A stretch of 64,000 nt of DNA from Hydra vulgaris (GCF_038396675.1 NC_088934.1:7004001-7068000), one strand, 5' to 3'. Positions 47,998-59,184 are shown, counted from the stretch's first letter. The notes: generated by a model from the sequence alone, not told the origin. A program made the numbers and translations.

Positions 47998-49060
47998 TAT
48001 CTTTAGTCCAGTTTCACCTACATAACATTTGCCACAAGAGCGCTCTAATTTGTAAACACCGGGATAGGAATTAACTGGTAGAGTAGGTTTATTTTAAAAC
48101 TAAGTAGACTTTGGAGATTTTTTGGAGACTTAAACACTGGTACCTATTCTCCTTTTTTAAAAACTCTTCGTTACTTAGGACTGATTCCAGGGATCCAAGG
48201 TAAAGACACAAATCTTTTTGGAGACAATAGGAAATGCTGATTTTTTGTGAGATCTTTTTTGTTGCTAGCACTTTCTTTCGTAGACTTAACTAGTTTTTCC
48301 AGACTTTTCCTCGCGTAGCCGTTTTCTACAAATACATCAATAAGAAACGACAACTCATCATCAATGTTATTTATTGTGCATAAACGTAGTGCTCTACGGA
48401 CGAAACCAATAAAGACAAGATTGATAATTTTAGGGTCATGATATGAGTTCGGTTTAATTTGAACGTTTGTGATTTGTATTTTTTCAATGTATTTTAAAAC
48501 TATATGTACCGGTTTTATTGTTGGTAACTAAAACATCAAGATAATTTAATGTTATAATAAGTTAAGTCGGTAGATTCCATTGTGTATTGAAAACTTTTGC
48601 GCATCTTCTTCTACTTGGAATCTTGAATGAATATCATCGACTTATCTTTTGAATGATTCACATGGATGTTGTTGTTAAACGCCAATGAAAGAGCATTACT
48701 TTCATGATATTGTAAAAAACACTCAGCAACTACCACCATATGAGCTAACCCAATTGGTCCGGAGTTTTCGAGCTCATGAATATCATTTTCATACAAAAAA
48801 TAGCAATGAGAAAGACAAAGTTCTAAAAGTAACCTGATCTCTTCAAAAGTTAATTTAGATATAAAGCTCTGGTTGTTTCTAAATCTTTCAACTAGTATAA
48901 TGATTGCTTCTTTATTTGGGACCGAAGGATACAAATTAACAACATCAAAGGAAACCTGAACCTCATTTTTATCAATTTACCATAATCTTGCTGTATCCAC
49001 AAATTGTTGAGAATTTAAAAACTGAGCTATCGATGGTGTTGAAATTGAAAAAAATTTTAA
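47998..49060 (-). pseudogene. Penelope-like element: RT and start of GIY-YIG nuclease
   Basis: Minus strand. Near 48990 the frame reads VQVSFDVVNLYPSVPNKEAI, the start of the Penelope-like RT core, and then LSHCYFLYENDIHELENSGP and LAHMVVVAECFL, the equivalent of the catalytic and G-P-I-G-x-P-L-S regions. Upstream up to 49060 is TPSIAQFLNSQQFVDTARLW with one stop. Around 48004-48066 it reads YPGVYKLERSCGKCYVGETG, the opening of the GIY-YIG endonuclease. Frameshifts separate the parts, and the nuclease is cut off at the A-run near 47997. It is a 5'-truncated, 3'-incomplete copy. Confidence 0.8.
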
Positions 49061-49151
49061 GAAGTATAATATATATGTATACATATATATATGTAAACAT
49101 ATATATGTAAAGTTTAAATATATTATTTTTAAAATTTCTACCTTGTCTACA

Positions 49152-49236
49152 CCATCGATAGCTCAGTTGGCAGAGCGGGAGACTGTAGTTTCTAATCGTA
49201 ATCTCTAGGTCGCTGGTTCAAATCCGGCTCGATGGA
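49152..49236 (+). tRNA. tRNA-Tyr (GTA) with a 12-nt intron
   Basis: Acceptor stem CCATCGA (49152-49158) pairs with TCGATGG (49229-49235), discriminator A at 49236. The D arm has the A-box TAGCTCAGTTGG. The anticodon GTA is at 49185-49187 in loop C-T-G-T-A-G, followed by an intron at 49189-49200 in the canonical position after base 37; A38 and the 3' stem TCTCT follow. The T arm GCTGGTTCAAATCCGGC is the B-box. TTTT at 49239-49242 is a Pol III terminator. An intron is the rule for eukaryotic tRNA-Tyr. All stems are intact, so this is probably functional. Confidence 0.94.
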
Positions 49237-49238
49237 CA

Positions 49239-49242
49239 TTTT
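49239..49242 (+). terminator. RNA polymerase III terminator of the tRNA-Tyr gene
   Basis: TTTT two bases after the discriminator base, followed by a second T-run near 49257. Confidence 0.7.
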
Positions 49243-49407
49243 GAAAACCAATTTTTGCTTTGTGAAGTATGCATTATACTCTTTGTAAATAAGGACGCTT
49301 TTTACGAAAAAGGTTATTTCTTATAAATCTCTAAAATATCGCTTATTCTTACAATATTTATTGTTTTCGGTAGAATAAACAATATGAATAATATTGAATA
49401 ACACGAG

Positions 49408-49500
49408 GTGTCGTCCATAAATTACGTTACGCTTGTGAGAGAAGGAGGGGGGGGGGATTATATAGGTTTTGTGACGACTCACTCATACGGAACTTGTTAC
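49408..49500 (+). mobile_element. Terminal fragment of a G-rich DNA transposon or MITE
   Basis: AGGTGTCGTCCATAAATTAC followed by GTTACGC and a run of nine Gs (49447-49456). This terminal pattern is common in small invertebrate DNA elements. No partner end was found. Confidence 0.45.
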
Positions 49501-49797
49501 TAAAGTGTTAAAAAGATGTCTTTATAATTTTGATGGTTTCGTACTCTCCGCAGCCTATAATTTATTGTAGATTATACAAAGTGGTTGTTCATTACCAATA
49601 CAATTTTGAAATGTAAAGCCAAATTAAAGAAAAGACTTATCGTCGTAAACCTTACTTTAAATAGCGGGGTAACTTTGAATACAAATCTTTTTTTTTTAAA
49701 GTTGTAACTATGTCAAGAACTTATATGAATCTGTCCAAACCTTAAACATCAAAGTTTTAAAAATAGTTTATATTTTGATTATTTAAAATTTTAATTT

Positions 49798-50010
<213 letters not shown>

Positions 50011-50024
50011 CACATATAAATTTT

Positions 50025-50160
50025 GTTAGTGTATTCTACAAATAGAGTGCTGAATGTTCTTAAAGAACAGAGCAATAATAAATTAGTAAAAACACTTAAC
50101 TAATTTTTACTTGTCTTCAACAATATGTTTCGCCATTAGTAGGCTCATCAGGAAATGTGT
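50025..50160 (-). mobile_element. Penelope-like terminal repeat fragment
   Basis: Shares GTATTCTACAAATAGAGTGC, ATGTTCTTAAAGAACAGAGC and the following TAGT-rich segment with 59190-59260. It ends with the hammerhead motif at 50115-50156. On the minus strand the ribozyme comes first. Confidence 0.75.
50115..50156 (-). ncRNA. Hammerhead ribozyme motif 1
   Basis: Minus strand, 5' to 3': stem I strand UUUC, core CUGAUGA (50145-50151), stem II GCC/GGC with loop UACUAAU, GAAA (50128-50131), a one-pair stem III (C-G around loop AUAUU), then the cleavage triplet GUU (predicted cut after 50119), and stem I return GAAG. Stem I is short with one G-U pair, so it is the weakest of the three copies. Minimal type I hammerheads with a tiny stem III are known from Penelope-like elements. 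Confidence 0.75.
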
Positions 50161-51920
50161 GTCTGTGTATCTAAATACTTTTGTTGCAAAACACTTATAA
50201 ATTTTAAATCTTGTATGAAAAATATGTCATATAATGTGTGTATGTACATTCAATATTGTGTTGAATTAAGTTTGTTGAAAGTACTGTTATTTATCTTTAA
50301 ATTTTTTTTTTTAGCATTTCATAGCAGTACTATCCCACGTTTATACAAAAAAATTTGACATAAGGCAGTATCAAAATTATACTGAGTGCCAGTTTTCAAA
50401 TTTTATGGTAACAATAGACATTATAAGATAAAAGCATTAGATTTTCATTGGGTGCAAGTTACCACCTTGTATAATAAAGTTTAATAACTTAATCCGAAAA
50501 CACATGGAAAATCCATAGCACACAAATATACAAAAATGTGCTTCTAGTCAAATTGTCTCTGGTTATGTTTATAAAGCTGACCATTTATGGACAGCTTTAT
50601 AAACTTTAAAGTCATGACGGTTTGATTCTATTCACTTTTTTGACTGGTTTGTTATTGTTTTTTGTCAAATTGTAGGAAACCTATTAGTTATAATCTAAGC
50701 AATCTTTACAGTGAAAAGGTACTTGAATTTACTAAAGAAAATAGTATCTTGTTGCGAAGAAAACAGTATCTTGTTATATAGCTTGTAACTCTACAGATTT
50801 ATTGCAACTTCTTGATATTACATTGTATGGACCTCTTTAATAGTATTAGAGGAAAATACTTGATCAATCGAAAACCTCTTGTTTCAAAAAAAGCACAGAC
50901 AATTACAAAAAATAAATCTCCTTTGTTCTTTCTTTACTTATTTTTTCAGATCAAAAGGTAATCAGCAACTTAGTAGCTTAGTAGTTTTGAAAGAAATATG
51001 GGATTTACCCATTAGATATAAGTATAATCTTCAATCATTTGCCAGATGGTAGTTGTAATTTTAGTAAGCCAAGCAGTAATTAATGTACTTAACAATTGTT
51101 CTATGTTGATGTCAAGGAAAAAGCTCAAAGAGAAGAAAAAAAAAATTGCTTTTGCCCTTTTTAAATGTTTTTTTTTTTTTGAGGATTTTTTGGCAAAATG
51201 TAAAGATGTTCCACTTGCATTGTCTGTTTGTAAAACTGATGTAAATGAAACAAAAACAAAAAATACTAAATCGGTGTTTGTTATGAAAAAATATTATTTT
51301 ATTTTAGTAAAAGTAAATTAATGTTAAATTAGAATGTTGTTTTTATTAAATATTAAAACAAAACAATGCGTTTTTGAATAGGTTTTGCTTTTACATAAAA
51401 AAGCGTTCAGTTACCCCAATTGTGAGGTAACTTTGAATGACTATTTAAATTAATATTATACAAAATCCATTTATATATATATATATTATTTTGAATTTGA
51501 ATTATGTAAGAGTCAACCTTAGCCCCTATATTCATTTTGTTAAATTTTAAATATTGTCAATAGTGAAGGAAGAGCAAGCAAAATATCTCAAAAACGTTTA
51601 AAGTACCCTTTACGATACTTTAAACGTTTACGGTAATCAAAAGACATTTCTCAAATTCGATTGCGGAACTGATTTCTCAACTTCAAAAAGAGGCCAATAT
51701 TGGACAAAATTGTAAACAAACTCTATTCGTACTAAATAAAAATGTCTTATTTTAACTCTAGCGTCATCAGACTAATTGAAAAAAAGTGGAAGGGGGAAGT
51801 ATTACTGTATATCATTGTACAGAAATTCATTTTATAATAACAACATTAAAAAAACTAATATCGGTCTGTTTTTTTTCCCGAACCAAGCGAAAAAACTCGA
51901 TGTTCACAAAGCTTGGTATA
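50161..51920. other. Intergenic, no gene recognised
   Basis: No recognisable coding sequence. The 91-codon frame at 51046-51321 contains low-complexity lysine and phenylalanine runs and no motif. GAGGTAACTTTGAATGA near 51424 resembles words at 49663 and 63243. Confidence 0.55.
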
Positions 51921-51927
51921 ACAAAAT

Positions 51928-52321
51928 ATATTGGTAATGTTGCAGAATAGTGGCGTTAAATAATTTTATTTTTTCGCTTGTTGCGAGACTTGTTCAAAGT
52001 GGTGACTTTTTAATATAAACATACGGAATATTTTAATATCTTTTTTAGATTTTTTTTTTAAAGTTTTTTTTCAATTATTTGATAGACTGCCTGCCCCAAC
52101 CAAACCCTCCGTCGATGTAGTGGCACTTCTTTGTAGCAGCAGGCTATAAGATAGTCGATGTAGCAGCACTTCCTTGTAGCAGCAGGCTATAAGATAGTCG
52201 ATGTATGTACTGAAGTCAATTAATATTAGTCTATATTAAAAAGTCACCACTTTGAGCAAGTCTCACAACAAGCGAAAAAATAAAATTATTTTACGCCACT
52301 ATTCTACAACATTGCCAATAT
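51928..52321. mobile_element. Foldback element with ~89-bp arms and an internal tandem repeat
   Basis: Arms 51928-52016 and 52233-52321 are inverted copies (shared words GAATAGTGGCG and TTCGCTTGTTG, with few mismatches). Between them 2.2 copies of a 43-bp unit, GTCGATGTAGTGGCACTTCT..., lie at 52111-52205. It has no coding content, so it is a non-autonomous foldback element. Confidence 0.85.
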
Positions 52322-52922
52322 GTTAATATATACAGAAGGTGTTGATAATTTTGAAATAATGAAACACACTAAATAGCAGGAGTTTTACTTTAGTCCTTAG
52401 GAAATAAAAATTAGTTGCAGTGAAATATCTTTAAAAAAAGAAATGAAATTTAAAACTTGTGTTCATTTAAGACAACACAAGATTAATTATCTTGAAAATC
52501 TCCATGTAAAAGGTCAAAATAGCCAGAGTTCACGACTAAGTTAAGCAATAAAAAACTTTATACATTACTGGATTTCACAAACAGTTGAAATTGCGAAAAC
52601 TGTAAGCTGTTGCCATCCGAAAAAAATAATCGTTTAAAAAAGATAAGTAGTCGTTTATGAAAACTAATAGAGCTTGCCTGAAGGATATAAAAGTTTAAAA
52701 ATAATCAACGAAAAATTGAAAAATAATATTATTAGTTACAAAAAAGATGATAAATGTTTTAATCGTTGACTGGCATGAGATAAGAAACTTTTGGCATTTT
52801 ATTTGAATATTTAAATCCTACAAATAAACGTGAAAGTATGAAGTATTATCATCCTGAACATCATTCTAAAAAATTACCCAAAGAATTGTTTACATATCCT
52901 TCATATTTTACATGTCTGGTTC

Positions 52923-54146
52923 ACGGTCGTTCACACTTACTTAATTAGCGACAAGTTATTGTACGCAAGCGCATTTGGATTATAAAAATTTTTGGACTTT
53001 CAAAATGGCTTCGGGCCTTCGCAACAAAGTTAATTTTTAGTTGACAACTAGTTTTTTTCTTACTATTTGCTTTTTTTATCATGGCGCTACTGCAGTTTCT
53101 CCCCCCCCCCCCTTTTTTTTTATTTTATTGCAGAATATGATAGAGAATTTTATGCTGATTAAGAATTGTATAAAAACATAGGTCTGAAAACCAACAAAAA
53201 GTGCTCTAAATTGCTGTTGAAGTTTAAAAAATTATTCTAAAAAACGCTAATATTCGCCATTTTTTCATACTCGGTTATAAATAAAATTCTTTTCAACGAT
53301 GAATTTAAAAAAGCTTGGTTTCTTAAAAAATGTAAAGCAAAACTGTTAAAAAATGCTGAGCGCATCATTTTCTGATCTATCTCTGGCCCAAACCCTAACC
53401 CTGTCTCAAATCATGTACTTTAAATCGCGCCAATCCTATTTGTCAGTCGATATATGTGCATTTAGTTGTGCCAATCCCTATTTGTCAGTCGATGTATGTA
53501 CATTCAATTGCGCCAATCCCTATTTTTCAGTCGATGCATGTACAATTTAATCGCGCCAATCCCTATTTGTCAATCGATTTATGTACATTTAAAAAGCAAA
53601 ATTTTAAATTAATTTTTAAAAAATTAATTAAAAATATATAAAATATATTATTAAAAACATTTAATTTAAATATAATTTAATTTTGACGACAATAAAAACC
53701 GGGTTGCGTAATTAAAAAAAGATTTTCTAAGCGATTGATTTCAAAATGTAAACTTTGATTTAAAACGTTTTAAAAAAATGGCGAATATTAACGTTTTTCA
53801 GTGTAATTTTTTAAACTTCAACAGCGAATTAGAGCACTTTTTGTTGATTTTCAGACCTATGTTTTTATACGATTCTTAATCAGCATAAAATTCTCTATCA
53901 TAATCAGCAATAAAAAAAAAAGGGGGGGGAAGAAACTGCAGTAGCGCCGCTACCAAGTTTGTCCTATAACAATTTCAGCAATAGAAAGAGTTAAAAATGC
54001 TGATTTATATGGAAATATATAAAAATAAGCAGTCACCAACCTAAAAAAAGTTCGTTTCTACGAACCGTAGCCATTATTAAAATTTAAAATTTTTTAAATT
54101 ACTACTGCGCTTGCGTATAATAACTTGTCGCTTCTGAATGACCGTG
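52923..54146. mobile_element. Foldback element with ~340-bp arms and an internal minisatellite
   Basis: The outer ends CACGGTCGTTCA (52923) and TGAATGACCGTG (to 54146) are inverted. Further inward the arms share GCGACAAGTTATTGTACGC, the C-run/G-run pair, CATAGGTCTGAAAACCAAC and GAGCACTTTTTGTTG in reverse order, with indels. The centre holds a four-copy ~53-bp minisatellite (53424-53592). No coding capacity, so a non-autonomous element about 1.2 kb long. Confidence 0.85.
53424..53592 (+). repeat. Minisatellite, four copies of a ~53-bp unit
   Basis: Units read GCCAATCCCTATTTGTCAGT then CGATGTATGTACATT..., with a few substitutions. It sits at the centre of the foldback element at 52923-54146. 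Confidence 0.85.
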
Positions 54147-54937
54147 GGCTGTAAGTGAAATATGATTGACCAACTATCGATTGACCAACTATTCTTGTTA
54201 TTAACATGGCTTAGACTTTTTTTATTTAAATTTTACTTCCTGGTTTAAGACACCAAAATCTATTGTGTCAAGATCTTATTATATGGTTAAATTTGATATA
54301 CCTTAAACTTGGTACAATACTATTTTAGTCTAATTTATATTACCAAAAACTTAACATGTAGTAATGTTTCAAATAGACTTATCCTAAAACAAAAGTTATT
54401 ATTGACTGTTTTGAATTGGTTTGTCAAAAAAATTCAAGCCTTACAGTTCAAAGTAGTTTGTTTTCCCATTTATCTTATACCATTTTATCTTTAAAGGATT
54501 AGTTGGAATTGCTTTATTTGGTACAATAACATTTTGTTAGTGAACTACTTGTTGACTCAATTTCTGATATTGAAATAGTTAATTTTGCTTAAATTTGCTT
54601 AAGCCTTTTGGTATAACGCGTAATGGAAGAAATCAACTATTACACAAAGAAGTTATTACACAAAGAAAGTCAAACAATTGCAGCTTTACAATTCATGTAA
54701 AATGTGCCATTTTTACTTTATAGCTCCTCTTATAAAACTGTAAAAATACATGAAATGTACTATTTATAATTGAGATAAAATAAATTTTTTATAAAAATAC
54801 TCCAACTTATCTACAACATCTAAAATATCTACAAACATATCTATAAACAAACATTGATTTAGTCCAAATATCGCTCATTTGGACTTGTGCATAAAAGCCA
54901 AATGAGTGATTCTTCTTAAGAAATAGTTTTCCGGAAA

Positions 54938-55053
<116 letters not shown>

Positions 55054-55083
55054 TAGTAGAAAATCACTTAACAAAAATTTTTC

Positions 55084-55127
55084 CCATTTAACGCTGTGTT
55101 TCATCAACAAAGATTCATCAGAAATGG
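55084..55127 (-). ncRNA. Hammerhead ribozyme motif 2
   Basis: Minus strand: stem I CCAUUU (55122-55127), core CUGAUGA (55115-55121), stem II AUC/GAU with loop UUUGUU, GAAA (55099-55102), one-pair stem III (C-G around ACAGC), cleavage triplet GUU (predicted cut after 55090) and return strand AAAUGG (55084-55089). Stem I is six perfect pairs. All invariant core bases are present. It lies in the 3' non-coding part of the Penelope-like element. Confidence 0.88.
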
Positions 55128-55322
55128 ATGATCAAATTAATAAAACTTCAATTTATACCAAAAATTAAATTACAGGAAGTTGCAAATGTCTTAACTACTG
55201 TAAATTTTCACACATTTGTGGAATTTGCTGACACTATTATAAAAAGAATTCTTTAGAAATGATTACTTATGCTAGTTTTTTAAAAATGTTTTTTTAAAAA
55301 GGGTAGTTAATATTATTTGAAC

Positions 55323-56265
55323 TCATTTATTTTTATAGTTTTTTAGGAGAAACTTATTTTCGTGCCTACATTTAGAAATTAATTCCGATCTTTTGTTTAA
55401 TAAGCATTCTTGATTTGCATGTGTAATTATTTCAAATTTTTCTTGTAGGCATAGTATGCATATTTTAGAAATATTGTTATATGCAGGCGCTGTTTTAAGG
55501 ATAGACCAATTCAGTATAAAATCATCAATATTTTTTTCTTTTAATTCCCATATATATTTTGACAGCATGGTGTCTTTTGAATACTTTTTATTCTTGAAAG
55601 ATTGCTTATGATTGGCAAAACGTTTTTTCCATTCACCCTCTGTTATGCCAATATATTGTTTATCAGGTACATTCTTAGAGGAAACAACACATTTATATAC
55701 CACATTTTTTGATAAACAACTTCCGCTCATTGGACAATTGATTTTTTGTTTACAATTACAATTTTCTGTAGTTTTTTCATTTAGGATTTCTTTTTTTTTT
55801 AACAAAAACTTATTGTGACCTTTTATAATTCTTTCCATATTTTTTGTGCAACTGTAGCTAACTTTAATTGTATTTCGATTAAAAATTTTATGTAATTTAT
55901 TAAATTGCGGGAAATGCTTATCGACCAATTTTAAAAACACTTTTCCTATGTTAGTAGAAACATTTTTGCTATATGGGGGGTTGAACCAAATTACATTTCT
56001 AGTTCTATTTCGTTTTTTTGTATTCTTTTTTTCAGGGTCAAATTTTAGTTCAAAATTTTCAAAACCACTTTTTTTTAGGGCATCTTCAAATATTCGTTTA
56101 GAGGAATTGAATACATTTTCATTTGAGGAGTTTTGGTTAAGTCTGTTATTAATTGAAATCGGGATTTGTTTTAGAACTTGGGGTGGATGGTTAGAGTTAA
56201 TGTTAATATATAATAGTTCATCGTTTGGTTTTTTGATGTCACATTTAACCTCTCTGAAAATTCAT
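55323..56265 (-). pseudogene. Penelope-like protein C-terminus with GIY-YIG endonuclease
   Basis: About 313 codons, open from a TGA near 56266 to the natural stop. The first part is the linker after the RT (FNPPYSKNVSTNIGKVFLKL, then KVSYSCTKNM). Next is a cysteine motif (CNCKQKINCPMSGSC) and the GIY-YIG nuclease: VVYKCVVSS, KQYIGITEGEWKKRFANHKQ, a helical part and CLQEKFEII with the catalytic glutamate. The domain nicks DNA for priming. The nuclease half is intact, but without the RT the copy is dead. Confidence 0.87.
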
Positions 56266-56280
56266 ATAAGCCTTTCATAT

Positions 56281-56283
56281 ACA

Positions 56284-56317
<34 letters not shown>

Positions 56318-56346
56318 AATATGTACATATACATATATATATATAT
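56281..56346. repeat. TA microsatellite
   Basis: TATACATATA-rich repeat of about 65 bp at the 5' truncation of the Penelope-like element. Confidence 0.9.
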
Positions 56347-56429
56347 ATTCTGTTTTTTAAGTTTATAGGTTTTCTATGCACATGCCAAATTTCAAGAGTT
56401 TATTTATTTATTTTTTTTGTTTTGTTATT

Positions 56430-56757
56430 CACCTCCTTAAGGCCGAGACGGCCACTACAGATGAGGAGGCTACTTAATAGTGGTTATAACCCTCTCTCAA
56501 CTCTATAACTCCGAAACACGAACCTTGACGAACAAGGCCGCTGCTCGGAGAAACAAGTTGAGCGCGGTACTACCAGGGACGTGGTGGGGATCGAACTCGG
56601 AACCTCTCGCTTATAAAGCGAGCGCTTTACCACTACACCACTTTAACTACCAGATTTACTACCAGGGACTTTACTACCAGGGACGTGGTGGGGATCGAAC
56701 TCGGAACCTCTCGCTTATAAAGCGAGCGCTTTACCACTACACCATTTTAACTAGCAG
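56430..56757 (-). mobile_element. tRNA-derived SINE with a duplicated tRNA head
   Basis: Minus strand: two tRNA-like heads (56675-56757 and 56571-56653, 104 bp apart) with A-box TGGTGTAGTGG and B-box GAGTTCGATCC. Each has a perfect 5-bp anticodon stem CTCGC/GCGAG around a TTTATAA loop. A body with CTCCGAGCAGCGGCC and GTTTCGGAGTTATAG follows, and the tail GTAGCCTCCTCATCTGTAGT then GGCCGTCTCGGCC. The T stem does not pair, so the heads are not working tRNA genes. The tail resembles the conserved domain of a broad animal SINE group; that link is inference. Confidence 0.75.
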
Positions 56758-56879
56758 ATACCCTATTTTTACCCTCACTTTTGGTACCTAAATTTTGTTT
56801 TCCGACTTCTGTTTGGGGGAGAAGGAGGGGGGTACTGAAGGATATTAAATATTCGTTTTTATAAGCCAATAATGATCAT

Positions 56880-57290
56880 TATTAAAAAATTTATGTGACT
56901 TTTCTATACAATGATTTTTTGATATAAGTACTAATACTACATTTATAAAGTATCAATGTAAAAATAACATTTTTTCACAGTCCAATCATATTATTACATT
57001 TTTAAAAAGCTTTATATCATATAATAATATAATATATTGCTTTTTTATGTATTTAGAATATATCATATATTAGTAATATACTAATATTTGTCTAAAAATA
57101 TATAGACATATATAATATATTTAAAGTATATTAAATTTAATATACTATTTATAGTATATTATATTTATAGTATATTATATATTTAATATATGCTATATTA
57201 TAGTATATATTAAGTATATATTATAATATAATATATATTTAATACATACTATATCAATAATAATTATGAATAATATGATTCCGATACAGC
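56880..57290. other. Extremely AT-rich stretch, no gene
   Basis: Made almost only of TATA/ATAT words with no repeat unit. No open frame or RNA gene. Confidence 0.8.
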
Positions 57291-57589
57291 AATGACAGTT
57301 TTGCATAATATCAGAATAGAAAAATTTAAAAAAAACATAGAAAGGCTATTACTATTTCTTACTGGACTAGAAAAGAAAATGATTCTGAAGCTGTTGATTA
57401 TATGAAAAAGTTCCAGCTAGTTGCTGACATTGTAGTTGATGCTTTCATTGAGTTGATGTTTCCAGTGATGTTTTCATTTTCATTGGTGTTTCCAGTGAGT
57501 TGATGTTTTCATAATGTGAATATGTTGCCATTATTTTTTGATAATTGGACATGCATTTTATTATCTTACTACATGATTTTACTATTTTT

Positions 57590-57593
<4 letters not shown>

Positions 57594-57658
<65 letters not shown>
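57594..57658. repeat. TA microsatellite
   Basis: About 65 bp of TA repeats directly before the GTAGTGGAACTTGCAAA minisatellite. Confidence 0.95.
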
Positions 57659-57661
<3 letters not shown>

Positions 57662-57662
<1 letters not shown>

Positions 57663-57998
57663 AGCAGAAAGTAGTCGAACTTGCAAAAAAAATTTACAGC
57701 GAGTAGTGGAACTTGCAAAAAAAGTCACAGCGAGTAGTGGAACTTCCAAAAAAATTACAGCAAGTAGTGGAACCTCTAAAAAAAAATGTACAGTGAATAG
57801 TGGAACTTGCAAAGAAATGTACAGTGAGTAGTGGAACTTGCAAAGAAATGTAAATGGAGTTGTGAAACTTGCAAAAAATATGTACAGCGAGTAGTGGAAC
57901 ATGCAAAAAAAATTTATAGCGAGTCGTGGAACTTGCACACAAAAAATTACAGTGAGTAGTGGAACTTGCAAAAATATAAAGTGAGTAGTGGAATTTGC
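57662..57998 (+). repeat. Minisatellite, about ten copies of a ~33-bp unit
   Basis: Units of the form GAGTAGTGGAACTTGCAAAG followed by AAATGTACAGT, each slightly different. The minus-strand frames across it (KFHYSLY-like repeats) are artefacts. Confidence 0.9.
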
Positions 57999-58326
57999 AA
58001 TTTTTTTGATAGACGGGTCTAACTTACATTCAATTCTTGTCTATTGTTAACAATGAGTATTATATAGTTTCATTAATGGAATTTAATATCTTAATCATTA
58101 ACTGAAAGCCAAGATGTAAATTAATTAAAATAATATTATAAAACATTTTTTGTTTTGAAAATTTTTTTCAGGTCAGAGGGGGAACTATCTATAACTATCA
58201 CTAAGCATTATGTGATGTATTTTGAATTTTGGTAAAAGATGTTTTTATATTAAAGTTTATTATTTTAATTACATTTAAATATTTTATCTCATTAAAAATA
58301 TAATTTTTTTTAGGTTGTAAAAGAGG

Positions 58327-58379
58327 GGGGGGGGGGGGGGAAAGCGATGACACCCCCCCTTCCCCATCTACCCCCCTTG
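58327..58379. repeat. Long G-run followed by C-runs
   Basis: About 16 consecutive Gs, then CCCCCC runs, in AT-rich surroundings. It could form a G-quadruplex or be replication slippage. Confidence 0.8.
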
Positions 58380-59023
58380 AAACAAAGGGTGCGCTGCTAG
58401 TGATGTTGTAAAGTAGTAAAATATAATTTTTAGTTTGATACTAGATTTCTTTTTAATTATAAAGATAAATATTTATTAAAAAAAAAAATAACTTTTGACA
58501 ATAGTGTGTTTGAAACCATCACCCTTACATCCACCCAAAGACAATGATAAAACTTCTATAGTTGACTTTGGTCTGATAGCTAATTTCAAAATATCTTGTA
58601 TATAAAAATTTACATTTTCATTTAAAAAAACACTATTTTTAGTAAATATTGTTAGTCTTTATTGCTGGTATGGATGGTGGTTTTGTGCTCCCTCTTGCCC
58701 CCGGATGCGTCCGTAATCTAGAAACCTTTATAAATTTGTAGATAACTCTTGATAGATAACATCTATCTTTTGATACCAAGATGTAAACTTTTGGATAAGA
58801 ATTGATTAAATTATAATAGTTTTAGTTAATAAAAACTTTATTTTGACCACAGTTTCTTCAACAAATCCTAATATCAAAAAATCGGTACTTAAAACGTCAT
58901 AACTTTTTGTAGGGTGGTTCGATTTTAAAAATTTTTTCACTTTTTAAATATAGAAATGAAGCTCTTTTTAATGATATATAACAACCTAGAATTTGATGAA
59001 TTTGAAAATTTCATGTAACATAC

Positions 59024-59170
<147 letters not shown>

Positions 59171-59184
59171 TTAAACAACTTTAA

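Noticed and set aside
51046-51321. 91-codon open frame
   Set aside because: Low-complexity K and F runs, no recognisable domain.
53424-53592. CRISPR-like regular repeat
   Set aside because: Direct tandem repeat without spacers, inside a foldback element, in a eukaryotic sequence.
56571-56653. Possible functional tRNA (anticodon loop TTTATAA, tRNA-Ile-like)
   Set aside because: The acceptor and T stems do not pair and the unit is duplicated within a SINE, so it is a tRNA-derived head and not a tRNA gene.
57662-57998. CRISPR-like or coding repeat
   Set aside because: Contiguous 33-bp units with no spacers; the minus frame is an artefact.
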